Assembly: GCA_027295745.1 (NCBI GenBank)
Contig: JAPUKI010000382.1
Location: 1 to 14,938, forward strand
Direction of reading: 5' to 3'
Origin: Acidobacteriota bacterium
GTDB lineage: Bacteria > Acidobacteriota > UBA6911 > RPQK01 > JADFOI01
DNA: 14,938 nucleotides
Shown: positions 7,101-13,933 of the stretch, piece by piece
How the letters are laid out: the number at the start of each line of letters is the position of its first letter
Numbering within the stretch: the first letter of the stretch is position 1
Translations under genes and position numbers: made by a program
Notes under the pieces: model-generated
Databases searched by the model: none
What the model saw: the letters and a program-made list of their open reading frames with translations, nothing else
Told to the model about the DNA's origin: nothing

Positions 7101-7106
7101 AGTATA
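7101..7106 (-). promoter_or_regulatory. Candidate -10 element for the carbon-nitrogen hydrolase gene
   Basis: TATACT on the minus strand ends 10 nt before the ATG at 7090, so the transcript would begin within about 4 nt of the start codon. No good -35 hexamer is seen. The spacing resembles those of hflX and the soluble ybjQ-like gene in this window. Confidence 0.4.
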
Positions 7107-7118
7107 TCCTTTTTGGAG

Positions 7119-7140
7119 GTGCATCGACCGTTTGATGCAC
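7119..7140. promoter_or_regulatory. 7-bp inverted repeat in the divergent intergenic region (possible operator)
   Basis: GTGCATC (7119-7125) and GATGCAC (7134-7140) are perfect inverted copies separated by 8 nt. They lie between the divergent carbon-nitrogen hydrolase and M14 genes, 11 bp before the M14 ATG. It could be a regulator-binding operator or a 5' hairpin in the M14 transcript. No regulator gene is adjacent. Confidence 0.35.
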
Positions 7141-7150
7141 GATTGAGAGC

Positions 7151-8194
7151 ATGCAGGAGCTTTTCGAAGAAATCATTGCTGCTTCACCAGCTTCTCTTCC
7201 CGAGGGAGAAATGATCGGCTACTCCCGGGAGCGGAGATCTTTGGCTGGCTATTGTTTCGGCCAGGGAGCATTCCGAATCAGCCTGATCGCTGGATGCCAT
7301 GCCGATGAGCCAGTCGGTCCTCGTTTTCTAAGGCATTTCGTCTCCTATCTCTCTCATCTTCCGAAACACTCACCGATCCTAGAAGATTATCAATGGTGGA
7401 TCGTTCCTCATGCTAACCCTGACGGAGAAGCGGTGAATCGTTCATGGTACCGGGACCGGGACGAACACATCGACTTCATTCAATATCTCAGTCACGTAAG
7501 ACGCGAACTGCCCGGTGATGACATCGAGTTCGGTTTTCCCCGTGATGGGGGGGATGTGGATGCTCGGCCCGAGAATAAGAGCGTTGCCGCCTGGTGGATG
7601 AAGGCGGGGGACTCATTCCACCTTCATGTCTCTTTACATGGGATGGCATTTGCAGGTGGGCCCTGGTTTTTGATCGAACCTGCCTGGTTGTCGCGCTGCC
7701 AAGAGCTGAAAGCCAAATGCAGACGAGCCGTGAAAGAATTGGGATATCGGCTTCATGACGTCGACCGTCAGGGAGAGAAAGGATTCCGCCGGCTTGAAGA
7801 GGGATTTTGCACTCGCCCTGATTCGAAATCGATGACCCAGTTTTTTCTTGATCGTCAGGACGAACTCACTGCCGGAAAGTTCCGGCCCAGCTCGATGGAA
7901 GCGATTCGCTCTGTGGGAGGTGATCCGCTCACGCTTGTTACTGAAATGCCGTTGTTTATTCTCCCGAAAGTGGGTGAAACTCTGGGTCCTCCCGATCCAG
8001 AAGCTGAACGATGGAAAGAGTTGATTGAAGAATGGAAGGATAGATTAAGGTCTGAGCAGACAGGGACCGGCGCTGTTGGAGAAGAGGCGTCGCAGAGAGG
8101 GTTGAGAGCCATGCCGATTCGGGACCAGATGCAGCTTCAATGGGTCCTGATAGTGGCTGGACTCGAGCAAGTGCGACTACAGATCACAGGGTAG
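7151..8194 (+). CDS. M14-family zinc carboxypeptidase-like protein
   Basis: This 347-residue protein has the metal ligands and catalytic base of M14 metallocarboxypeptidases. H50 and E53 lie in the HxxE of GCHADEPVG, followed by HANPDGEAVNRSW at about 87-99. The third zinc ligand is H163 in VSLHGMAF and the catalytic Glu is E265 in VTEMPLF. No signal peptide is visible at the N-terminus (MQELFEEIIAAS), so a cytoplasmic location is likely. The large internal segment (about 100-150) with GDDIEFGFPRDGGDVD is not one I recognise. It probably removes C-terminal residues from, or deacylates, a small peptide or amino-acid conjugate; the substrate cannot be read. A GGAGG lies at 7115-7119, about 30 nt before the ATG and overlapping the inverted repeat, so no close Shine-Dalgarno supports the start. 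It diverges from the carbon-nitrogen hydrolase, which may share its regulation. Confidence 0.8.
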   Translation: MQELFEEIIAASPASLPEGEMIGYSRERRSLAGYCFGQGAFRISLIAGCHADEPVGPRFLRHFVSYLSHLPKHSPILEDYQWWIVPHANPDGEAVNRSWYRDRDEHIDFIQYLSHVRRELPGDDIEFGFPRDGGDVDARPENKSVAAWWMKAGDSFHLHVSLHGMAFAGGPWFLIEPAWLSRCQELKAKCRRAVKELGYRLHDVDRQGEKGFRRLEEGFCTRPDSKSMTQFFLDRQDELTAGKFRPSSMEAIRSVGGDPLTLVTEMPLFILPKVGETLGPPDPEAERWKELIEEWKDRLRSEQTGTGAVGEEASQRGLRAMPIRDQMQLQWVLIVAGLEQVRLQITG

Positions 8195-8239
8195 TTCCTT
8201 TCTTGGGCTGGAAGCGCCTTCTCGTGCAGACCTCTGTGG

Positions 8240-8245
8240 TAGTAT
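8240..8245 (+). promoter_or_regulatory. Weak candidate -10 element for the PilZ operon
   Basis: TAGTAT lies 32 nt before the PilZ gene ATG at 8278, in the 83-bp gap after the M14 gene. No matching -35 is seen at normal spacing, so this is tentative. The operon could also be read through from the M14 gene. Confidence 0.25.
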
Positions 8246-8277
8246 TGAGTTCTCTAGAGCCTTGAAGGGCAGGGCAA

Positions 8278-8991
8278 ATGATTGATAAGGGCGCTGCTGG
8301 CCTCGGCCAGTACCCGACGGCAGGGCTAGCTATTTCCATCCAGGGGGACTCGAAGGAGACTCTCGCCGCTACTATCGTAGAAAGCTCTTTAGCTGAAATC
8401 TGGTTGGAGCTTGCCAGACCCACCTCACAGGACCTGTTTCAGGAAGGAGAGAAGGTCCGACTCAAATACTGGGATGAAGAGGCTGTTGTCTATTACTGGG
8501 AGGCAGAGGTCGTCAACATCGCTTCCTCCGGCAAACGACACCTGGCCATCTCAGTTCATGATAAAGGGATAACCGTGCAGCGGAGAAAGTCCCCTAGGGT
8601 TAGCATGCACATTCCTTTCTGGTTCACCGTCATTGACGCTGCCGACTCACAACTCATCGGCGAGAGAGTTGTTAACTCCGAGACCGAAAACATCAGTGTG
8701 GGCGGGTTGTTATTTGAGACCAGCCTTCAATTTAAAGCGGGAGATAAACTGGAGATAAACCTCTATTTTCCCGACTCCCATCCCATGAATGCCGTCGGAT
8801 GGGTGGTTCGATCGAACCCATTTCAACGCGACGGAAAACCTCTCAATGAAGTTGCTCTAGAGTTCCTTCAGATGGAAGAGGGGGAGCAAATCCAACTCCT
8901 GGAGTTTCTGGTTCAGTACCAGAGCAGTGAGGCGACGGTTAAGAATGCCAGAACAAAGGGATCTTCTGCAGATCAACCAGGCCACTTATGA
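8278..8991 (+). CDS. PilZ-domain cyclic-di-GMP receptor protein
   Basis: This is a 237-residue cytoplasmic protein with a YcgR-like architecture. The N-terminal beta-rich domain (about 1-98) is followed by a C-terminal PilZ domain (about 100-215). The two PilZ signatures for c-di-GMP binding are present: RxxxR as R103-R107 in RRKSPRV, and [D/N]xSxxG as N138-G143 in ENISVGG. The domain continues with GDKLEINLYFPDSH, VGWVVRSN and VALEFLQM, as expected for PilZ strands. The ATG follows a purine-rich AGGGCAGGG at 8267-8275. The gene overlaps the next one by about 47 nt, so the PilZ protein and the acyltransferase-hydrolase fusion are probably translated together and may interact. By analogy with other PilZ proteins it would transmit c-di-GMP levels to that partner; this is inference. 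Confidence 0.88.
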   Translation: MIDKGAAGLGQYPTAGLAISIQGDSKETLAATIVESSLAEIWLELARPTSQDLFQEGEKVRLKYWDEEAVVYYWEAEVVNIASSGKRHLAISVHDKGITVQRRKSPRVSMHIPFWFTVIDAADSQLIGERVVNSETENISVGGLLFETSLQFKAGDKLEINLYFPDSHPMNAVGWVVRSNPFQRDGKPLNEVALEFLQMEEGEQIQLLEFLVQYQSSEATVKNARTKGSSADQPGHL

Positions 8992-11275
8992 GTGGTCCGT
9001 ACGGATCTTCACGATCCTGAAAAAGATTCTGCGAGTCAATCTCAAGCTGCATCACACAGGCCAACTCGAGGCCGGAGAAATCTTTCTCTTCAACCACTTT
9101 GCGCGCTTTGAGACCTTCATTCCCCAGTACCTGATATACCAAGAGACCGGGGCCTTTTGCCGCTCGGTGGCAGCCAGCGATTTCTTTGTCGAGGGTTCTG
9201 CCTTGTCAAACTATCTGTTGAAGGTGGGAGCAGTACCCCATAACCATCCCAGGCTTCTTCCGCTTTTGGCCGAAGAAATCCTGCGGGGTCGAAAGGTGAT
9301 TGTTTTTCCAGAGGGCGGGATGGTGAAGGATCGCCAGGTGGTAGATAGCAAAGGAAACTATAAGGTTTACTCACGCATGGCAAGAAAGAGGCGCAAACAC
9401 CACACCGGAGCCGCTGTCCTGGCACTCGCACTGGATGCCTTCAAGACGACCATCCTGCGGGCCCATGAGAGAGGGAACATGAGGCGTGTGGAGGCGTGGG
9501 TTGAGGCCTTGGGTCTGGAGAGTGAGGAAGCGCTATTGGCTGCGGCGCGTCGGCCGACCCTTATTGTACCCGCTAACATTACCTTCTATCCCATCCGAGT
9601 CAACGACAACGTCCTGCGGAAGGTGGGGGAAATCCTGAGCAGGGGACTGAGCCGCAGGCTTTCTGAAGAACTGCTGATCGAGGGCAATATCCTCCTCAAG
9701 GACACGGACATGGATGTCCGTCTGGGTGAACCGGTGCACCCCCCCAGATTTTGGCGCTGGTGGGAACGGAAGCTCATGACCCGTCTGGGCCGTAAGATCG
9801 ATTCCCTGGATGGATTCTTCGGGCTGATGCCCGACGGGGGGAGGTGGAATGCCCGCTTCATCGCCAGGCATATGGGAAGCAAAGCCCGGAAAATCAGAGA
9901 CGAGTACATGCACAGGATGTATATCGGCGTGACCGTTCATCTCAGTCACCTGGCTTCATGCATTATCCTGACACTGGTGGACAAAGGGCAAACGGAAATT
10001 GATCAGATCCTGTTCCACAAGATCCTCTACCTGGCGGTGAAACACGCCCAAAAGGAATCTTCCCTTCACCTTCATCGAAGTCTCAAGAACCCACAGGGGT
10101 ATGGTGGGGTTCTCCAGGGCCGATGCCCGGGGCTGGAGCGGTTTCTGAAAACCACTATCTCTATGGATCTTGTTGAGAAAGTCAATGGACGATACCGGTT
10201 TCTTCCCAAGCTCTCCCAGGAGCACGAGTTCGACGAGATCCGTCTCGAAAACCTGGTGGTGGTCTATGCCAACGAGGTGGCGCCTGTCTCCGGGGTCTCC
10301 CACTCGGTTGAGCAGTCGATTGAGACAGCCTCGCTGCTGGACGCCCAAACGATGGCAAAGCTGCGGTTTGATGACCAACTCATGGCTTACTCCTGGGACA
10401 GGCAGTACTTTTCCAAACCTCGCTATGAGAAGATCAACCAGCAGGAGACGGTTACTGAGAGCGGGGAGCCGTTCCTGTTGCTCCCCCCAGAGAGAAAGGA
10501 ACTGGGTGTTGTTCTGGTGCACGGGTTCACGGCCTCGCCCGCCGAGGTCCGTCCTTTTGGTGAGAGACTGCACTCCCTCGGTTATCCTGTGCTTGGAGTA
10601 CGACTGAAGGGTCACGGTACTTCTCCCTGGGATCTCCGGGAGAGGAGTTGGCAGGATTGGCTGGAGCCGGTGCGAGAAGGGTATCAGGTATTGTCGGCGT
10701 TTGCGCGCCGCATCTGCCTGGTCGGATTCTCAACCGGCGGAGGCCTGTCACTTCTCCTGGCCGCTGAGCGCCCGGATCGATTGGTTGGGGTGGCAGCCAT
10801 CTCCGTGCCCCTGAAGTTCCGGGACCGCGGCATGAACTTTGTGCCACTGGTTCACGGAGTCAATCGGCTGGTTCGCTGGGTTACATCCTTTGAAGGCATC
10901 ATGCCGTTTAGCCCGACCGAGCCAGAGCATCCCCATATCAACTATCGCAACAAGCCCATCCGCGGTCTGTACGAGCTGCGCTGCATGCTGGACGAGCTGG
11001 AAGAACGACTGCCTGAAGTCGAGTGTCCGGTCACCCTCATTCAGGGGGCTGACGACCCGACCGTTGATCCCAAGAGCGCCGAACTCATCCATGAAAAGCT
11101 GGGTACCAGCAAAAAGAACCTTGTTATGGTGCCGGCAAAGAAGCATGGAATCCTCTACGAGGATATTGGAGATACCCAGGAGCTGATTGTCTCGTTTCTG
11201 GCAGCTCTTTCCTCGTCGCAGTGGGCATCTGAGTCAGCTGAGCCCATTCTCAAGGGTTCAAAGAGCGATATTTAG
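8945..11275 (+). CDS. PlsB-like acyltransferase fused to an alpha/beta hydrolase
   Basis: This is a two-enzyme protein of 776 residues (782 if the GTG at 8927 is used). Residues ~25-290 form a glycerolipid acyltransferase fold. The usual HX4D is H51-X4-E56 (FNHFARFETF), the glycine motif is FPEGG at 121-125, and VPANITFYPIRV is the PlsB-like fourth block. Residues ~320-480 resemble the C-terminal region of PlsB-type enzymes, including ENLVVVYANEVAP. From about 520 an alpha/beta hydrolase begins: oxyanion HGFTASP at 526, nucleophile S596 in GFSTGGG, D704 in GADDPTVD and H734 in KKHGIL. It resembles monoacylglycerol lipases and carboxylesterases. Together they could deacylate and reacylate glycerolipids at the membrane. 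It starts inside the PilZ gene and is followed 20 nt later by a membrane-protein gene. Neither candidate start has a strong Shine-Dalgarno. Confidence 0.85.
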   Translation: MPEQRDLLQINQATYEWSVRIFTILKKILRVNLKLHHTGQLEAGEIFLFNHFARFETFIPQYLIYQETGAFCRSVAASDFFVEGSALSNYLLKVGAVPHNHPRLLPLLAEEILRGRKVIVFPEGGMVKDRQVVDSKGNYKVYSRMARKRRKHHTGAAVLALALDAFKTTILRAHERGNMRRVEAWVEALGLESEEALLAAARRPTLIVPANITFYPIRVNDNVLRKVGEILSRGLSRRLSEELLIEGNILLKDTDMDVRLGEPVHPPRFWRWWERKLMTRLGRKIDSLDGFFGLMPDGGRWNARFIARHMGSKARKIRDEYMHRMYIGVTVHLSHLASCIILTLVDKGQTEIDQILFHKILYLAVKHAQKESSLHLHRSLKNPQGYGGVLQGRCPGLERFLKTTISMDLVEKVNGRYRFLPKLSQEHEFDEIRLENLVVVYANEVAPVSGVSHSVEQSIETASLLDAQTMAKLRFDDQLMAYSWDRQYFSKPRYEKINQQETVTESGEPFLLLPPERKELGVVLVHGFTASPAEVRPFGERLHSLGYPVLGVRLKGHGTSPWDLRERSWQDWLEPVREGYQVLSAFARRICLVGFSTGGGLSLLLAAERPDRLVGVAAISVPLKFRDRGMNFVPLVHGVNRLVRWVTSFEGIMPFSPTEPEHPHINYRNKPIRGLYELRCMLDELEERLPEVECPVTLIQGADDPTVDPKSAELIHEKLGTSKKNLVMVPAKKHGILYEDIGDTQELIVSFLAALSSSQWASESAEPILKGSKSDI

Positions 11276-11295
11276 GAGGGGGAAAAGAAGCTCGA

Positions 11296-11715
11296 GTGGG
11301 AATCGGACTACTGCTTCTGGTGGCGATAGTGCGCTTTCTCCTCCAACCACTTTTTCAGATTCCTTTTGATCAAGGGACGAACTGGGTGAGCCTCACCATA
11401 CTGCTCCCTATCACAATGGTGATCTATGCCGTAGCAGTGGCACGGCGGGGGGGGACCTTTCGCGATCTGCTTGTTCTGGCTGCATTGTTCGCTTTTTCCG
11501 CCATGCTGTTTGTCATTCTCGGCATTGCCGTTGATGACTTTGGAGGAATCGATACTTACTACACGGGTCCACAGGAAGCGAACACCTGGGGTCACATGTT
11601 CGGTCATGTGGTCGAAGGCGTGATTTTTACTCTATTGCTGTGGGGAATTGGGTCAGTAGTGTATCTGGTGGCAGGAGGGCGCAAACGAGCCGCTTCCGTG
11701 GATTCGCCGCTCTGA
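11296..11715 (+). CDS. Small integral membrane protein, four predicted helices
   Basis: This 139-residue hydrophobic protein is of no family I recognise. Four membrane segments are apparent: about 1-19 (GIGLLLLVAIVRFLL), 30-49 (WVSLTILLPITMVIYAVAVA), 56-80 (LLVLAALFAFSAMLFVILGI) and 104-127 (VEGVIFTLLLWGIGSVVYLV). A polar loop before the last helix contains GIDTYYTGPQEANTWGHMFGH, and an Arg/Lys-rich tail follows. The start is GTG at 11296 with AGGAGGGGG at 11274-11282, overlapping the previous stop. The gene closes the PilZ/acyltransferase cluster, so it may anchor or assist the lipid enzyme; that is inference from position alone. Confidence 0.7.
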   Translation: MGIGLLLLVAIVRFLLQPLFQIPFDQGTNWVSLTILLPITMVIYAVAVARRGGTFRDLLVLAALFAFSAMLFVILGIAVDDFGGIDTYYTGPQEANTWGHMFGHVVEGVIFTLLLWGIGSVVYLVAGGRKRAASVDSPL

Positions 11716-12202
11716 GAAGTGAGGGCTAAAAACTATCGGGGCTGAGTTATTTGAGGAGTCTAGGAGTGCAGGTCCGTGCGCCCTAGCCTGATTTTGATAG
11801 GGCGCACACCTGCTTGTCTTGTGGCTTGAGGATTCAATTGAGGGGAATGCTTACAGCTTCTCCATCAATTTCTCCATCAATCAGCCCACAAAACTGATTT
11901 TAACGGTTGCAACAAATTCTACCTCCCTCTTCTGTCATTTCAGTTTACGAGCCCAACCAGCGTCGATCGGTATGTAATGCCGGTTTAACTCAAGGGCTAC
12001 ACACTAGTCTCCTTACCAACAGCAATTCTTGTTCCAGAGAGGGAGGATTACCGGTAGAATCTTATTAAGATATTGTCATAATCAAACTTAGTAAGCAATT
12101 TCAAGAATACACCTGGGGTCGTCGAGTCCTCGGACTCTGCCCAAAGTGTCAACGGTAGTTTACATTCCCACAAGGCACGACACCTAATGGGCCAGGCGGC
12201 CA
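11716..12202. other. Convergent intergenic region with little recognisable content
   Basis: These 487 bp lie between the ends of two converging operons. Apart from the long hairpin at 11768-11813, there is a perfect 12-bp tandem duplication (11858-11869 and 11870-11881) and a short GAGTCC-TC-GGACTC inverted repeat at 12124-12137. No open frame of useful length, tRNA or familiar RNA is seen. Confidence 0.6.
11768..11813. terminator. Long hairpin, probable transcription terminator of the PilZ operon
   Basis: GCAGGT, a 2-nt bulge (CC) and GTGCGCCCTA (11776-11785) pair with TAGGGCGCAC (11798-11807) and ACCTGC (11808-11813). This gives 16 base pairs around a 12-nt loop. It lies about 50 nt after the stop of the membrane-protein gene. 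Only a weak T-containing run (TTGTCTT) follows, so it is either an imperfect intrinsic terminator or a stable 3' structure. It could work from both sides in this convergent gap. Confidence 0.6.
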
Positions 12203-13018
12203 TCAATGATGTTCTGGGAGAACCAGCGGCGTCTTTTCTCTGATGGGATAACGGGCGCTGGCGATCAACTCTTGCAGGGAATCGACGCGGTTGGACGGCG
12301 AGGGATGGGAGGCGAAGAAGTAGGCCAGATGATCTCGGGGTTCCTCCTCTTGAATCCGTTCGAAGAAGTCGGTGGCCCCGGCCACGTGACCATAAGTCTT
12401 CTGAAGAAGATGGAGGCCGAATTGGTCTACCTCTCGTTCCTGCTCTTGGGAGAACTTGGACTCGACCCCGGCCAGACTGTTCTGGAGAAACTGCGTGATC
12501 CCGCTCTGGTCCCCCAGTATGGTGGTAGAGAGAACCAGAAGTACCAGTACCCGTCCCAACCCTCTGAGATGGTGGCGCTTGGCAAAGTGGCCGAGTTCAT
12601 GTCCGAGAATCATGGCCAGTTCGTTTTCCGAGTCGATCCGATCGAGCAGACCTCTATAGAGCACGATATGGCCACCGGGCAGCGCCATGGCATTAACAGT
12701 CGGATTCTCCTCGACATGGAGCTGGTAATCGAGCGCCTGTGGAGGGAGGTGCTCCACCAGCCGGTCCAGGATCTTCTGGAGGTACTGGGTGTCGGCCGAG
12801 TCCTGGACGGCATAATTCCCCAGAAACAGCTCCCCCAGGGATCGCTCCACACCGACTGGTATGTGTGGAACCACCACCAGTTCCAAGACAAAACCCAACA
12901 GCACGTAGGCAAGGATCAGCGCTCCGAGAATGCCTCCCGTGAGGATGGCAAACTCTTTGAGCGGATGGGTATTGGAAACGTTGATGTTTTTGCTCAGCAG
13001 CTTGGGAGTGTACTTCAA
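12203..13018 (-). CDS. Membrane-anchored M48-family zinc metallopeptidase
   Basis: This 271-residue protein has one N-terminal transmembrane segment (about residues 23-50), a periplasmic or cytoplasmic spacer, and an M48 peptidase domain. The zinc motif is HELGH at 140-144, with E194 of EREVDQFGL as the likely third ligand. The NAMALPGGHIVLYRGLL strand and a C-terminal FASHPSPSNRVDSL, both typical of M48C/Ste24-like peptidases, are present. It would degrade misfolded or regulated membrane or envelope proteins. Its ATG overlaps the TGA of the upstream gene (ATGA), so it is translationally coupled to the anchored YbjQ-like protein. No lipobox is seen. Confidence 0.9.
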   Translation of the reverse strand: MKYTPKLLSKNINVSNTHPLKEFAILTGGILGALILAYVLLGFVLELVVVPHIPVGVERSLGELFLGNYAVQDSADTQYLQKILDRLVEHLPPQALDYQLHVEENPTVNAMALPGGHIVLYRGLLDRIDSENELAMILGHELGHFAKRHHLRGLGRVLVLLVLSTTILGDQSGITQFLQNSLAGVESKFSQEQEREVDQFGLHLLQKTYGHVAGATDFFERIQEEEPRDHLAYFFASHPSPSNRVDSLQELIASARYPIREKTPLVLPEHH

Positions 13019-13467
13019 GATACTCGTTTCAGTCTGACCGCCGTCCCGTACGCAAAGACCTCGATACTACCAATGCTGCTGCGTTCAGTGGAACTGAAAA
13101 CACTGGCTGTTTCCACTCGCATATTGACAATGATATGACTGCCAAGAGCCTCCTGCTTCATTCTCAGTATCGCCTCGCGGCGGGCGCGGTCAATCAGTGT
13201 TTCGTAAGCTGTCATCCTCCCGCCAATGATGTTTCGAAGCCCTGCCAGGATGCGCTTGAAATAGTCGATGGAGATCACACAGCTTCCAGAAACCAGAAAC
13301 GTCTTTTCGATACGGTCCGCTTCCGGAAGCATTTCGCTGGTCACGGTTGGCAGGTGCAGGGAAGCCTTTTCACGGAGCAGGATTGATTTGTAGTGTTGAT
13401 GCTCTGCCGCTCGACCGGCAAAGTACCCCACAGTCACCAAGGTGAGGAAAATAACCAGATCAAGCAT
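13015..13467 (-). CDS. Membrane-anchored YbjQ-family (UPF0145) protein
   Basis: This is a 150-residue protein. An N-terminal hydrophobic helix (about 2-18, LDLVIFLTLVTVGYFAG) anchors it, and residues ~50-148 form a YbjQ/UPF0145 domain. The domain has LRNIIGGRMTAYETLIDRAR, MKQEALGSHIIVNMRVET and EVFAYGTAVRLK. This fold is often labelled heavy-metal-binding, although its biochemical role is unclear. It starts 4 nt after the stop of a soluble paralogue and ends by overlapping the M48 gene, so all three form one operon. The membrane anchor is unusual compared with the soluble ~107-residue family members. Confidence 0.85.
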   Translation of the reverse strand: MLDLVIFLTLVTVGYFAGRAAEHQHYKSILLREKASLHLPTVTSEMLPEADRIEKTFLVSGSCVISIDYFKRILAGLRNIIGGRMTAYETLIDRARREAILRMKQEALGSHIIVNMRVETASVFSSTERSSIGSIEVFAYGTAVRLKRVS

Positions 13468-13471
13468 CGAT

Positions 13472-13798
13472 CTACTTCACACGAACGGCGGTGCCGTAAG
13501 CGAAGAGCTCCGCGGCCCCCTTAGCCACCGAGGAGGTGGCGAAGCGGATATTGATGACGGCGTTGGCTCCAAGTTCCTTGGCCTGTTCAACCATTCGCTC
13601 GGTAGCCTCCTGACGAGACTCTTGCAGGAGTTTGGTGTATCCCTTGAGTTCCCCACCGACGATGTTTTTCAGCGCGGCCAGGGTATCTGTGCCGATGTGC
13701 TTGGCTCGAATGGTGGCTCCCTGGACCAACCCAAAGTGTTCGACGACGGTTTTTCCAGGAACGGAATCAATGTTGGTAAGGATAATGTCTGACCGCAT
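13472..13798 (-). CDS. Soluble YbjQ-family (UPF0145) protein
   Basis: This 108-residue protein is the usual length of the family. VVEHFGLVQGATIRAKHIG is followed by LKNIVGGELKGYTKLLQESR, AKELGANAVINIRFAT and ELFAYGTAVRVK, the same order as YbjQ. YbjQ-like proteins form small oligomeric rings of unknown function. The start chosen is the ATG at 13798, where family similarity begins. The frame stays open upstream to 13912, but that part is translated from repeat DNA. There is no Shine-Dalgarno; a TATAAT ends 10 nt before the ATG. It leads an operon with a membrane-anchored paralogue and an M48 peptidase. Confidence 0.87.
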   Translation of the reverse strand: MRSDIILTNIDSVPGKTVVEHFGLVQGATIRAKHIGTDTLAALKNIVGGELKGYTKLLQESRQEATERMVEQAKELGANAVINIRFATSSVAKGAAELFAYGTAVRVK

Positions 13799-13808
13799 CA
13801 CATTCGGA

Positions 13809-13814
13809 ATTATA
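13809..13814 (-). promoter_or_regulatory. Candidate -10 element for the ybjQ-ybjQ-M48 operon
   Basis: A perfect TATAAT on the minus strand ends 10 nt before the ATG at 13798, predicting a leaderless or nearly leaderless transcript. The -35 region falls in the palindromic repeat cluster (13828-13907), and no consensus TTGACA is present there. Confidence 0.5.
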
Positions 13815-13827
13815 GCAGATGAAATTC

Positions 13828-13907
13828 GGGAGAGTTCGGGGGCCGGCCCCGTATGCGGGGAGAATTCTTGGGCCTGTCCCCGAACTCTCCTGTCCCCGAA
13901 CTCTCCC
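13828..13907. repeat. REP-like palindromic repeat cluster
   Basis: GGGAGAGTTCGGGG (13828-13841) is the exact reverse complement of CCCCGAACTCTCCC (13894-13907). A second copy of that arm, matching 13 bases, lies at 13878-13890. Both right-hand arms are preceded by TGT, making a 16-bp direct repeat. Inside lie a perfect palindrome GGGGCCGGCCCC (13839-13850) and a CCCC/GGGG hairpin (13847-13860). Such clusters resemble the REP-type elements dispersed by RAYT-like Y1 transposases; no transposase is in the window. Confidence 0.7.
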
Positions 13908-13933
13908 AGCATCTACGGGAAAGTCTTGGAAAT

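Noticed and set aside
11838..11905. Short minus-strand peptide frame containing a repeated IDGE
   Set aside because: Only about 21 codons between stops, no start or ribosome site; the repeat simply reflects the 12-bp tandem duplication.
12206..13138. Long plus-strand open frame of 310 codons
   Set aside because: It is the complement of the well-supported M48 and YbjQ genes and shows no recognisable protein motifs.
13799..13912. Longer N-terminus for the soluble YbjQ-like protein
   Set aside because: The extra residues are translated from the palindromic repeats, and family similarity starts at the ATG at 13798.
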